A stretch of 51,580 nucleotides of DNA from a virus: positions 1-51,580 of IMG/VR virus record IMGVR_UViG_3300020061_000009; one strand, 5' to 3'. Positions 37,600 through 45,806 of this stretch are shown one piece after another. The first letter of the stretch is position 1; the number at the start of each line of letters is the position of its first letter. The translations under genes and the position numbers were made by a program. The notes beneath the pieces were generated by a model. It did not search any database. It saw nothing but the letters and a program-made list of their open reading frames with translations, and was not told the origin of the DNA.

Positions 37600-37961
37600 C
37601 AGTCGCCTTCTCCGGCAGCGTCGTACAACGGCTCGCCCCACGAGCGCATCGTGTGTCGGATCAGGTCGGCGACATTGCGGCCGTCGGGTCCCGTCAGTCG
37701 CGATGTGAAGACGGGGCACATGGTTCCTGTCGAGTCCTTTCCGGCGTAGACGAGCGCGGTCATCAGCGTGGTAGCCGGCATCTGCTGTCCGAACGGGTCC
37801 TTCGCCCTGTCTTTCGCCTCAGCATCGGCGATGCGGCGGTCAATCTCCGCCGTCGACATCGTCGGGGGCTGGACGCACAGTCGATCCCACGGGCACGTCG
37901 CGCAGATCGCCTCCGCTGGCGTTCCCGCCGCGAGCTCGGTCCTGGCCTGCTGGTGCGTCAT
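37599..37961 (-). CDS. Hypothetical protein with CATCPW motif
   Basis: A 120-aa protein whose AICATCPWDRLCVQP segment (residues 18-32) is a CxxC...C metal site found in many actinobacterial prophage proteins. The rest is helical. ATGA overlap with the DUF2303 gene. Confidence 0.6.
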   Translation of the reverse strand: MTHQQARTELAAGTPAEAICATCPWDRLCVQPPTMSTAEIDRRIADAEAKDRAKDPFGQQMPATTLMTALVYAGKDSTGTMCPVFTSRLTGPDGRNVADLIRHTMRSWGEPLYDAAGEGD

Positions 37962-38776
37962 GAGCCGACCGCCGGTGTGCCACGCAACACCGGTGCCGCG
38001 ATGCTGCCGCCGATCTGATCCACGATCGCATCGAACGCGGACCGTACCTTCTCCTCGACCTCATCCAGAATGACGCCGAGTTGTAGTTTCCCGTCGCCGG
38101 TCCGGTAGCGAAGACGCGCCGTGATCGCCTCGGCCGAGTCGTCGCCCTCGAAGACCAGCAGCGCGAGGGTCAACGCGTCGGGGATCGGCATCCGTTTCGT
38201 GTGCCCGGCGGTCGCGTCGATCGTCTCCTGGTATTGGAGCTCACGCTGTCCCGACTTGAGGATCGTTCCGGACTTGAAGACCGCGGTTGTCGTCGCCTGG
38301 AACGATTCGGCGAGTTCCAGGACGTCCGCCGCGTCCGGCTCGATGATGTCGGGACGGTGGTCCTCGATGAACTCGGCGAAACGCAGCTGCGGCATCATCG
38401 TGCCTGAGATGCCGCGCCACGCGTTCAACGACGGGCTGTGCCGCAGCGCGAGGACGAGCCGGTGCGCCGCCCATCCAGCCGCAGTGGTTGAGTGCGCGTC
38501 GAGCACTGCGGTGACCGTCCGCCTCGTGAGGTCGGCGTACACCTCGGACATACCCTCGGTGTGGTGCTTTTCCCAGTACGCGAGGAACGATCCGACGTTC
38601 TCGACCACTGTGGTCCCCTTCTTGCGGCGCGGGAGGTCGCGGTACTCGTCGCCGGTGAAGTCGAACTTGACCCAACCGGTGGGGGTCGGTGCGAGCCATA
38701 CCTTGTCGACGTCCAAGGGGACGGGTGGGGTGGCGACGCGGGTGGCTTCGATGACGGCGTGTGCGTCACTCATCAT
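37958..38776 (-). CDS. DUF2303 (YfdQ-like) protein
   Basis: A 272-aa protein of a phage family often encoded with recombination genes. Recognisable parts: VENVGSFLAYWEKHH, VTAVLDAHSTTAAGWAAHR, RFAEFIEDHRPDIIEPDAADVLELAESFQATTTAVF and YQETIDATAG. Its biochemical role is not established. ATGA overlap with the upstream gene. Confidence 0.8.
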   Translation of the reverse strand: MMSDAHAVIEATRVATPPVPLDVDKVWLAPTPTGWVKFDFTGDEYRDLPRRKKGTTVVENVGSFLAYWEKHHTEGMSEVYADLTRRTVTAVLDAHSTTAAGWAAHRLVLALRHSPSLNAWRGISGTMMPQLRFAEFIEDHRPDIIEPDAADVLELAESFQATTTAVFKSGTILKSGQRELQYQETIDATAGHTKRMPIPDALTLALLVFEGDDSAEAITARLRYRTGDGKLQLGVILDEVEEKVRSAFDAIVDQIGGSIAAPVLRGTPAVGS

Positions 38777-39132
38777 GCTGTCTCTCCGATCGTGGCGACG
38801 CCGCGGATCTCCATACGCGGCTGCCGCGGGTCATCGCGGGTGAGGTTGCCTTGCCCATCGGCGAAGAACACCGATGTGGGTGTTGCGGTGTCGTCCTGTG
38901 GTGCCTTGACGACGACTTTCGTGCCCAGCTTCAGCGCGCCGGCGGCGCCCTTAGCGACGGGCTCGATCGTGATGGTCAGCGCGAGGGTGCCCTTCTTGCC
39001 GGTTTCCGCCACGGCGGCGGTGAGGTCCGCGAGTTGCTCCGACAGGCTTGCGTGGACAACGCCTCTCGCGTGCTCGGTGAGGACCGCCGCGAAGGGCCGC
39101 ACTTGCCGGCCAGCGTCCTTAGGGTCTGGCAT
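38773..39132 (-). CDS. Hypothetical protein, usual partner of DUF2303
   Basis: A 119-aa protein with a helix (LSEQLADLTAAVAETGKKG) followed by beta strands (LALTITIEPVAKGAAGAL; SVFFADGQGNLTRDDPRQ). Small beta proteins like this commonly sit next to DUF2303 genes in phages. Function unknown. Confidence 0.65.
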   Translation of the reverse strand: MPDPKDAGRQVRPFAAVLTEHARGVVHASLSEQLADLTAAVAETGKKGTLALTITIEPVAKGAAGALKLGTKVVVKAPQDDTATPTSVFFADGQGNLTRDDPRQPRMEIRGVATIGETA

Positions 39133-39786
39133 GTTTCCTCGTTCTCCCTCTCAGTTGTCGATGCTGCTTCCTCGGCCGCTGCCGATTTCCGTCGTCATGC
39201 GCCTCTGCCGCGTCGAGAGCGTCGAACAGGGTTGACACCGAGTTCTTCTGCGCGACCGCCTCGACGTACGCGACCCCGTCGCGGAAGTAGGTTGGCGCTG
39301 CCCTCGTACAGCCGCATGAACTCGCGGAACGTCTTCGTTCCGCCGAGGCCGCGGAGGATCGCCGCCTCGTCCAGCGACACGACGTCGAAGCCGCGCGGGT
39401 CGAGCTTGCCGTCCCTGACGGTCTCGTAGTTGGTGGTGTAGATGCCGTTCTCGGCAGCTTTCGTTGACGCTGCGGATGAACGTCACCGACAACCCGAGCA
39501 TTCGGGCGTCGCGGGCGAACTCCTGGCGGACGCCCAGCGGTAGCACGATCAGGCCGCGGCCGCCGCCAAGCTTGTCGAGCACGACCCGCACGATCTCCAG
39601 CTGAATCAGGGTCTTGCCGAGACCGAAGGCGGCGAACACCGCACGGCGCCCACCCCGGACCGCCCACGCCACCGCATCCCGCTGATGCGGTTTGAGTATG
39701 GGGTTGACGTCCGATGCGTCAACGTCGAGTCCGGCAGCGGTCGCGAGTTGCGCCTTGGCCGCGAGAAACCCAGCGTAGGTCGTCAT
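39119..39786 (-). pseudogene. Remnant of a DEAD/SNF2-like helicase, frameshifted
   Basis: The first 110 residues are a superfamily 2 helicase N-terminus: LKPHQRDAVAWAVRGGRRAVFAAFGLGKTLIQLE (motif I GLGKT) and LIVLPLGVRQEFARD (Ia). The frame then breaks. Removing one base at the T run 39459-39461 restores ENGIYTTNYETVRDG and FDVVSLDEAAILRG (motif II). A second base at 39292-39293 must go to read TYFRDGVAYVEAVAQKN, and probably a third near 39203. Even corrected the product is only about 220 aa, lacking the second helicase domain, so the gene is both frameshifted and internally deleted. Confidence 0.75.
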
Positions 39787-41471
39787 ACGATCGCCGTCCC
39801 CGCCGACATCCCGTCGAGCGCGTCAGCTACCCGCTCGCCGATCCACTGGGCCACGTTCGCGGACACCGCATTGCCGGCCTGCATCGTCTGCTCGCCCTGG
39901 TTCCCGGTCACGATGTAGCTGTCGGGGAACCGCTGCGCCCGCAGGCTTTCCCGCGGCTGCACCATCCGGTACAGGCAGTCGGCCACCTCGATCGGCCGGG
40001 TCGGCTGGCCGGTGACGAGCGCGAACCGGTCGCGGGTCGAGATCGTGTCGAACGGCTCTCCGATCGGCCGGGCCACGCCCTTCGTGTAGTAGGGCACGAT
40101 CAGCGCGTGGTGCGTCCCGCCGGCCGCGATCGTGGCGAGCGGGGTACGGATCGACGTGGCAGTGCCGTTGCGGCGCAGCATCGCGATGAACGGCTCAGGG
40201 GTGACGACGGCCTCGAAGCCCTTCGGGTTGGCGGTCCGGGTGCGCAGCGGTTCATCGGTGGCCGAGGTGACGGCGTCGGCCCACGTGCCGCCGACCGGCA
40301 CCATCATCGGCGGCACAGTCAGCGCCTCCGCCGCGGTGCACGTCTGGGTCGGCAGCGGCGCGTCGCCGACGGGCCATGCCCGCAGGTAGCCGGAGCCGGG
40401 CCGCTCGTAGGTGTTGCCCTTGACGGTCGTCAGCGTCGGCTGGCCGAACATCTGCAGCCCGGTCTCGACGCGCTGGATCGTGGTGGGCTTCAGGTTCAGG
40501 TCGCCCATGCGGGTGCCGAGGTCCGACCAGTTGATCGCGGAGGCGGCCGGCAGGATGTACGGCTCGACCCGCCTGGCGCAGGTGGGGCAGGCGTACCAGT
40601 ATTGGCCGTAGCTCGACGTGGGGATGCGCCGGTACCGGCCGACCTTGAGGTGACGCTTCAGCATCGACGGCGCCCACGTCTGCACACCTTGGACGTCGCC
40701 GTCGCAGCTGGCGCAGTACGACCGGGGCCGTGGGGCTACGTCGGGCAGCGGGATGCCGGTGCGGGTGAACACCAGGTACAGCCGGTCGCGCCACTGTGGG
40801 GCGTACGGGTTGTCGTCGTCGCCGACGTGGGCGGAGGACACGGAGACGAACTGGACGTTGTAGCCGAGTAGCCGCATGCCGTCGACCCACCAGTCGAACA
40901 GTGCCCACCGGTCGACGACGTCGGGGACGTTCTCGACCAGCACCGCCCGGTACCGGTGGACTTCGGTGGCGCGGATGATGTCGTGGAACGTGGCCCGGGT
41001 CCGTTCGAACCCTTCCTGCGCGACGTGGCCGTGCTCCTGCAAGAGGTCCATCTGGCCGGCCTTGGACTGGGTGCTGCGTTTGTAGCCGGTCTGCCGTCCG
41101 CCGGCGGGTGAGATTTCGGTGCAGATGGGTGAGGCCCAGAGGATGTCGGTGGTGGGTAGGCGTCGCATGTCGTAGTTGTTGATGTCGGCGCATCGGTGTT
41201 CGGCGTCGGGGAAGTTGGCTTGGTGGGTGTCGATGGCGCGCTGCCAGTGGTTGGCAGCGAGCTTCAGTTCGAAACCGGCGGCGTCGAGGCCGATGGAGGA
41301 TCCGCCGGCGCCACAAAACCCGCACTCCACACAGGACCCGGGACGGCCGGCCTGGAACCACCCGCCGACCTGGCGGAGCAACTCGGGCGGGTCCGGGATC
41401 CGGCGACAGTGGGCGCAGTCGCTTTGCATCAGCTCCGTGAGCGGGCACCGCTCGTACGTTGTGGCGTTCAT
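39783..41471 (-). CDS. C5-cytosine DNA methyltransferase
   Basis: A 562-aa phage methyltransferase. Motif I: ECGFCGAGGSSIGLDAAGFEL; motif IV: DILWASPICTEISPAGG, with SPIC in place of the usual PPC catalytic loop; motif VI: VLVENVPDVVDRW. Later come QWRDRLYLVFTRTG (VIII) and a long recognition region with a zinc-ribbon-like CPTCARRV. Likely methylates phage DNA to avoid host restriction. The family size and cysteine-bearing N-terminus (CPLTELMQSDCAHC) fit large actinophage DCM-type enzymes. Confidence 0.88.
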   Translation of the reverse strand: MNATTYERCPLTELMQSDCAHCRRIPDPPELLRQVGGWFQAGRPGSCVECGFCGAGGSSIGLDAAGFELKLAANHWQRAIDTHQANFPDAEHRCADINNYDMRRLPTTDILWASPICTEISPAGGRQTGYKRSTQSKAGQMDLLQEHGHVAQEGFERTRATFHDIIRATEVHRYRAVLVENVPDVVDRWALFDWWVDGMRLLGYNVQFVSVSSAHVGDDDNPYAPQWRDRLYLVFTRTGIPLPDVAPRPRSYCASCDGDVQGVQTWAPSMLKRHLKVGRYRRIPTSSYGQYWYACPTCARRVEPYILPAASAINWSDLGTRMGDLNLKPTTIQRVETGLQMFGQPTLTTVKGNTYERPGSGYLRAWPVGDAPLPTQTCTAAEALTVPPMMVPVGGTWADAVTSATDEPLRTRTANPKGFEAVVTPEPFIAMLRRNGTATSIRTPLATIAAGGTHHALIVPYYTKGVARPIGEPFDTISTRDRFALVTGQPTRPIEVADCLYRMVQPRESLRAQRFPDSYIVTGNQGEQTMQAGNAVSANVAQWIGERVADALDGMSAGTAIV

Positions 41472-41674
41472 AGCCGGTCACGTCGCCGCGCCTGGTCGGC
41501 TTTTATCGCCCGGGTGTGCAGGTCCGTAGCCAACTCCCTCAAAAGCAGCGCGCGCAGCCCGTGCACCATGGGGACATCACAGTGGGCGTGGCCTTCGCCG
41601 CGGGCAAGGAGATACTCCTCATCGCTGCGGGCTTGTAGCTCACGGGCCAACTCTCGGATCGTCTGCGAGTCCAT
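41468..41674 (-). CDS. Hypothetical small helical protein
   Basis: A 68-aa protein (SQTIRELARELQARSDEEYL ... LRALLLRELATDLHTRAIKA), mainly helical. ATGA overlap with the methyltransferase. No family recognised. Confidence 0.6.
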   Translation of the reverse strand: MDSQTIRELARELQARSDEEYLLARGEGHAHCDVPMVHGLRALLLRELATDLHTRAIKADQARRRDRL

Positions 41675-41694
41675 CCGTCACCTCACCAACCGGG

Positions 41695-41955
41695 TCACCG
41701 GGAGGCTCGGCGGCGGTGGCGCCTGATCTGTCTGGGGCTCAGACCACCCCAGATTCCGAATTCCTGACCGGTCGCGATCGCCCACGCTGCACACGGGTTG
41801 AGCAGTTCGCAGCCGCTACATACCTTCCGGGCTCGGGTGAAGGCAGCGGACCCGACGCTTTTTCCATAGCGTATTTCGGGGAACCACCACTCCGGGTCGA
41901 CGTCGTCTGCCGCGCAGCTCGCGGTGCCCTGACTCAGGAACGGCGGGTAGATCAC
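41695..41955 (-). CDS. WhiB-family iron-sulfur transcription factor
   Basis: An 86-aa WhiB-like protein. Four cluster ligands are visible: ASCAADD, KVCSGC and LLNPC, followed by the family turn GIWGG and a basic C-terminus (PRQIRRHRRRASR). GTG 41955 is preceded by GGAGGTG. WhiB-like proteins bind sigma factor A; phage copies can alter host transcription or block superinfection. A 17-base segment around the upstream gene's stop (GGCGCTGTGATCTACCC) is repeated directly at this start. Confidence 0.9.
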   Translation of the reverse strand: MIYPPFLSQGTASCAADDVDPEWWFPEIRYGKSVGSAAFTRARKVCSGCELLNPCAAWAIATGQEFGIWGGLSPRQIRRHRRRASR

Positions 41956-41975
41956 AGCGCCACCTCCGGGGTAGA

Positions 41976-42362
41976 TCACAGCGCCAACGTGACGGCGAGT
42001 TGGACAGTGGCGGCGGATGCGCCGGCGACGAAACCTTGCCGCCAGGCGGTACTGAACCAGGCCGGTAGCACGCCAAGCCCGACCAGGAGGTCCACCGCGG
42101 CGGCCACCGAACGGGCCCGGTAGTACCGGGCGAAGGTAGGCCACCGGCCACGTTGGTCCGCCTCCCGGACACCGACCTCGTCCGCGAACTCTCGCCACCG
42201 ACGCGCTTTCGGGTCCCATTCGGGTGGTTCTATCCGCCACTGCGCGTCGACGGTCTCGTAGCCGTAGAGGAGCGTCGGTGGGTACACCCTGCCTGCGTTG
42301 TGGTGCTCGTCGCGTCGCCACCGGTTGATGGCAGCGAGAAGCCGCCGCTCGTCGTCGTTCAT
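41976..42362 (-). CDS. Hypothetical protein with hydrophobic C-terminus
   Basis: A 128-aa protein. N-terminal half charged and Trp-rich (LLAAINRWRRDEHHNAGRVY); the C-terminal 45 residues are hydrophobic (AAAVDLLVGLGVLPAWF, FVAGASAATVQLAVTLAL), perhaps two membrane helices. ATGA overlap with the upstream gene. Confidence 0.6.
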   Translation of the reverse strand: MNDDERRLLAAINRWRRDEHHNAGRVYPPTLLYGYETVDAQWRIEPPEWDPKARRWREFADEVGVREADQRGRWPTFARYYRARSVAAAVDLLVGLGVLPAWFSTAWRQGFVAGASAATVQLAVTLAL

Positions 42363-42604
42363 TTCCGCTCCGCGAGTTGAAGTAGGGCCACAGCACAGAC
42401 GGCTGCGAGTTTGCTGTGGTCGAACTGGTCGAGTTGGTGCAGATATCCCGACACGATGCGGGTCGGATCGCGCAGTTCCACGATCGCCGCGGCAACGACC
42501 TCCACGATGTCGTTCACCGCCTGCCGGTATGCCGCGAGTTCCTGGTCCATGCCGCCCCGCATTGCCGGCGGGATGTCAGCCCACGTCCTGAAGTTGCCCG
42601 TCAT
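42359..42604 (-). CDS. Hypothetical helical protein
   Basis: An 81-aa protein (MTGNFRTWADIPPAMRGGMD; YRQAVNDIVEVVAAAIVELRD). Start and stop both sit in ATGA overlaps. No family recognised. Confidence 0.6.
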   Translation of the reverse strand: MTGNFRTWADIPPAMRGGMDQELAAYRQAVNDIVEVVAAAIVELRDPTRIVSGYLHQLDQFDHSKLAAVCAVALLQLAERK

Positions 42605-42993
42605 GACGCCTCCGGGGCGTATCGGCCATCGGCGGTGAGGAACACCCGGCGGTGCTGGGAGGCGACGTAGACAGCAACCGTGAGCGGATCGGTGCCGGCG
42701 ACCCGCGACAGCCACCATCCGTTTGCTTCCGCCTCCGCTCGCTGTTGGTGGATCCTGCCGTGGCAGGCCGCGACGTTGGATGCTCCGCACACCGCGATGA
42801 GGTTCTGCGCACTGTGACTGTCGGGCTTGCCGTCGCGTCCCCGCCGATGGTGCAGGCACCAATACTCGCCGCGGTCGCCGAACAGTTGCATGCCGCACGG
42901 GACACATCGGCCCCGATCGCGGAGCACCACCAACTCAACCGTTAGTGGGTCAGGGCCGGAGGCCCGCCGCGGTTTCGTCGCGGTTCGCTTCAT
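42601..42993 (-). CDS. HNH endonuclease
   Basis: A 130-aa HNH protein: GRCVPCGMQL knuckle, YWCLHHRRGRDGKPDSHSAQNLIAVCG core with catalytic His and Asn, then AACHGRIHQQ. A third HNH gene in the window and distinct from the other two. Probably in phage DNA processing or homing. Confidence 0.85.
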   Translation of the reverse strand: MKRTATKPRRASGPDPLTVELVVLRDRGRCVPCGMQLFGDRGEYWCLHHRRGRDGKPDSHSAQNLIAVCGASNVAACHGRIHQQRAEAEANGWWLSRVAGTDPLTVAVYVASQHRRVFLTADGRYAPEAS

Positions 42994-42997
42994 ACGG

Positions 42998-43534
42998 CTA
43001 CGGGTGAGCATCCGCCGCCTCCAACTCCGCCAGGACCACCGGCACGGCCGGACCGGCGACGAGGGCCATCTGACGCAGCGCCTCGCCCGCCACCGCGCCG
43101 AAGGCGGCCTTGGCCGCGGCGGTGGCTCGAATAGCGATGCCAGCGAAGTCGCCCCCGGCCCGCACCGACAGGCCGGGCACAACCTCGCCGGTATCGGGCA
43201 GACATGCCACCTCGCCGTTGACCACTGCCTGGGTGAGCAGGTAGGCCCTCCACGCTGGACGGACGACGGTGACCGTCTCAACCTCGGTCGGGTACCGTAC
43301 CGCAACCCACGAAACGAACGCGGCGTCGTCGGCGACGCCAACGGACTCGTGCGTCACCGACGCGGTAATCGTGGCCACGTCCGGGATCCGCCACGTGGGC
43401 GCGGTGCCCTGCTCGACGAACTCGGCCCGGGCATCGACGGCGAGATCCGATCGCAGCTTCGCGGACTCTTCCTTCGCCTTCGCCGCCACCTGGTCAAGCC
43501 AGATGATGGCCTGAGTCAACTCGGTCCGGGTCAC
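42998..43534 (-). CDS. Hypothetical protein
   Basis: A 178-aa alanine-rich protein with a coiled N-terminus (AIIWLDQVAAKAKEESAKLRS) and a beta-containing middle (VATITASVTHESVGVADDAAF). GTG start. No family recognised. Confidence 0.6.
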   Translation of the reverse strand: MTRTELTQAIIWLDQVAAKAKEESAKLRSDLAVDARAEFVEQGTAPTWRIPDVATITASVTHESVGVADDAAFVSWVAVRYPTEVETVTVVRPAWRAYLLTQAVVNGEVACLPDTGEVVPGLSVRAGGDFAGIAIRATAAAKAAFGAVAGEALRQMALVAGPAVPVVLAELEAADAHP

Positions 43535-43536
43535 GA

Positions 43537-43886
43537 TCAGTCCACTCCAGCCTGGGAAAGGTTCAGTTCCGCCCGGATCGCGGCCCCGTAGCTCCGGCCG
43601 ACATCGATGCGGGTCTTCACCGCGTCAATGCGGCGCCGCAGATGCCGCACCGCCGCATCTGCCACGTCGGCGGCGAGTCGTTGGGTGTGGGTCTCTATCA
43701 CCGCCGTGTGCTTGCGGGCATCGACCGACCCGATTGCGACCATGAAACTGCGCGAGAACGCCAGGTCGGCTGCCGCCCGCAGTTCCGTCGCCTCACGATC
43801 GGCGGCATCCGCACGGTGTCAGCGAGTTCGTTCGCCAACCGTGACAGCTGCAACGCCACCTCGTTCGGAGTCGCTGGCGCCGTCAT
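43537..43886 (-). pseudogene. Helical phage protein with an apparent frameshift
   Basis: ATG 43886 opens MTAPATPNEVALQLSRLANELADTV. Near 43815 the coding sequence passes to another frame, continuing REATELRAAADLAFSRSFMV and then IGSVDARKHTAVIETHTQRL to the stop at 43537. The 350-base span is one base short of a whole number of codons, so a single missing base explains it. Restored, this is a 116-aa helical protein common in actinophages. Error or real loss cannot be told from the sequence. Confidence 0.6.
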
Positions 43887-43923
43887 GTCCCCGCCACCAT
43901 CTCCGCCCTCCGGGTGTTGGCGG

Positions 43924-44094
43924 TCACGACGTCCACCCACAGCGACAGTCGGTGTAGATGCACAGGCCGTACTCGTCGTGATGGCAGTTGCCGGCCGAGC
44001 AGGAAGGGCACACGTTCCGCGAGGGCCACAGGCGCCGCGACCACACGGCCGGCCGGGTCACAATCCACAGCCACAAGTGCCGCAACGCCGTCAT
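43924..44094 (-). CDS. Small Cys-rich protein (56 aa)
   Basis: MTALRHLWLWIVTRPAVWSR precedes a Cys-rich part (VCPSCSAGNCHHDEYGLCIYTDCRCGW) with at least six cysteines and two histidines, probably one or two zinc sites. ATG 44094 forms an ATGA overlap with the upstream gene. Confidence 0.6.
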   Translation of the reverse strand: MTALRHLWLWIVTRPAVWSRRLWPSRNVCPSCSAGNCHHDEYGLCIYTDCRCGWTS

Positions 44095-44396
44095 GCGGCC
44101 ACCCCCATCGGCTGACGTGCCTCGCGGTGCGCTACGGCCGGCAGGACCAGTGGTGGACGCCCGAACGTTGGGGTGCGCTCGATAGCCATGGCGATCCGGA
44201 TCACGGCGAAATCGGCAGCCCACTCGGACCGGACTGCCTTCACCGCCGCCGGAGCCGGCTCCAGTTCGGGGCACCACACCAGGCGCCGCGGCGGCACGTG
44301 CATATCGATCCGGTCGGAGGCGATCATGCCGCCAACCAGCAACATGTATACAGGCACGGGCAGCAAGACGACGATCGCATAGATGGTTGTCGTCAC
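44091..44396 (-). CDS. Small membrane protein
   Basis: A 101-aa protein with a membrane helix at residues 4-26 (TIYAIVVLLPVPVYMLLVGG) and a soluble tail. GTG start overlapping the upstream stop. No family recognised. Confidence 0.6.
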   Translation of the reverse strand: MTTTIYAIVVLLPVPVYMLLVGGMIASDRIDMHVPPRRLVWCPELEPAPAAVKAVRSEWAADFAVIRIAMAIERTPTFGRPPLVLPAVAHREARQPMGVAA

Positions 44397-44593
44397 GGGG
44401 TCTCCGTTCCGGTGGCCGGGAGTTGGTACAGCGCTTCCAGGGCATCAACCTCGTCGAGGCGGCGGGTGGCGCAGTGGCCCAAGTCCTCGATGCCTCTGTG
44501 CGGCGCGGCTGAGAAGGCGCGCCCGAGCTCGCTGATATGCAGGTAGGCGCTCCCCAGCACGACCAGCATCAGGAGAAGGAAGGTCGCGGTCAT
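44393..44593 (-). CDS. Small membrane protein
   Basis: A 66-aa protein with an N-terminal membrane helix (ATFLLLMLVVLGSAYLHI) and an acidic helical tail (RRLDEVDALEALYQLPA). ATGA overlaps on both sides. Confidence 0.6.
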   Translation of the reverse strand: MTATFLLLMLVVLGSAYLHISELGRAFSAAPHRGIEDLGHCATRRLDEVDALEALYQLPATGTETP

Positions 44594-44850
44594 GACAATC
44601 CACTTGCTCCGGCTGCGACCGCGGCCAGAAGGGCGACCGCTGCGAGCATGCCCGCGCCGAACCAGGCGGCCGCCCGGGCGCGCCGACCTGCCCGGGCGAG
44701 GCGCCGTCGGCAGCAGGCCGGTGAACGGCCAGCGCGTTCGCAACGCACACACAGGTCGTCCACGCGAAGTCGGGCGCCGTATAGGGCGCTGTAGCTGGGA
44801 GCTGGAGCGGATGGTGTGCGAAGCGTTGCCACGACGGGGAATCCCTTCAT
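44590..44850 (-). CDS. Small membrane protein with Cys motif
   Basis: An 86-aa protein: a short LCVRCERAGRSPACCRRR segment resembling a zinc knuckle, then a C-terminal membrane helix (AWFGAGMLAAVALLAAVAAG). No family recognised. Confidence 0.6.
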   Translation of the reverse strand: MKGFPVVATLRTPSAPAPSYSALYGARLRVDDLCVRCERAGRSPACCRRRLARAGRRARAAAWFGAGMLAAVALLAAVAAGASGLS

Positions 44851-44922
44851 GTGGGTTCGGGTTTGCTGTTGGGTTCCGGTGCGGGCCGCGGAAGGGTCGG
44901 TCCCGCACCGGACCCGTCGGGG

Positions 44923-45732
44923 TCAGGCCGCCTCGGCCTCGGCTGCCTCTGCCGGGGCGGCTGGCGCCTCGGACGTCTCCGAAACCTCCTCCGCCGGTTC
45001 GGCGGACTCGGGGCTCTCGGTCGTGACGTTGCCCATGGGTGCTCCTTTCGTTGGCCTGGTCCGCTGACGCGGACCAGGGGTCTGTGGCGCGGTCGGATCC
45101 ACCACGCCCGGGGTCGCGGCGATCACGTCACCAACGTCAGCCGGGGCTGTGCCGGCGGCGTATGCGACCGTCGCGGTAGCGAGGCCCGTGTACGTGGACT
45201 GAGTTGACCTGCCGGTGTGCGCGCTGCGAAGCACCTGTGTGGACGGACCGAACTTGGCGCCCTGGTCCCAGGCGTCGATGCCCTGTCCTAGGTAGACGAT
45301 TGACCACTGGCCCGTCTTCTGACGGACTTCGAGGAGTTTGCGGATGCGGCCCCAGCTGAAGTCGCGTGAGTGGTTCTCGCCGCCGTCGGTTTGGATCACG
45401 AGGAGGACCCGGTCGTCGTCGCTGAGGGTCGTCGCGGCTTCGAACTGGGTGATGGTCTTGCCGACCGCGTCGAGTAGGGCGGTCATGCCGGTCGGGGTGT
45501 AGTTGGTGTGGGTGAGTTCCGGGACCGCGGCCAGTTTCGCTGCGACGCACAGGGTGATGAACCGGTCGTCGAACAGGGTCACCGTGATCCGGTAACGCGT
45601 GCCGGTCTCTGCCTTGTTCGTCCTCAGCTGTTGCAGGTACGAGTTGAACCCGCCGCGTACGTCCTCGGCGAGGGTGCGCATCGAGCTGGACATGTCAGTA
45701 ACGAATAGGACGTGGGTCGTTGCTTTGCTCAC
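44923..45732 (-). CDS. von Willebrand factor A domain protein
   Basis: A 269-aa vWA protein. The MIDAS motif DMSSS appears in LFVTDMSSSMRTLAED, with Thr in YTPTGMTALLDAVG and Asp in LVIQTDGGENHSRDF, so metal binding is intact. The C-terminal 35 residues are acidic and Ala/Glu-rich. Inside the frame at 45036 lies AAAGGAG followed by ATG (MGNVTTESPESAE), so this tail may also be made as a separate 37-aa peptide. Common in actinophage early regions, near ParB-like genes; partner unknown. Confidence 0.8.
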   Translation of the reverse strand: MSKATTHVLFVTDMSSSMRTLAEDVRGGFNSYLQQLRTNKAETGTRYRITVTLFDDRFITLCVAAKLAAVPELTHTNYTPTGMTALLDAVGKTITQFEAATTLSDDDRVLLVIQTDGGENHSRDFSWGRIRKLLEVRQKTGQWSIVYLGQGIDAWDQGAKFGPSTQVLRSAHTGRSTQSTYTGLATATVAYAAGTAPADVGDVIAATPGVVDPTAPQTPGPRQRTRPTKGAPMGNVTTESPESAEPAEEVSETSEAPAAPAEAAEAEAA

Positions 45733-45806
45733 ACTGTTCCCTTTCCTTTGAGAGCCGGCCGGCGTCGAAGGCGCCGGTTCAGTCCGTCGACCTGGCGGTT
45801 TTTCGT

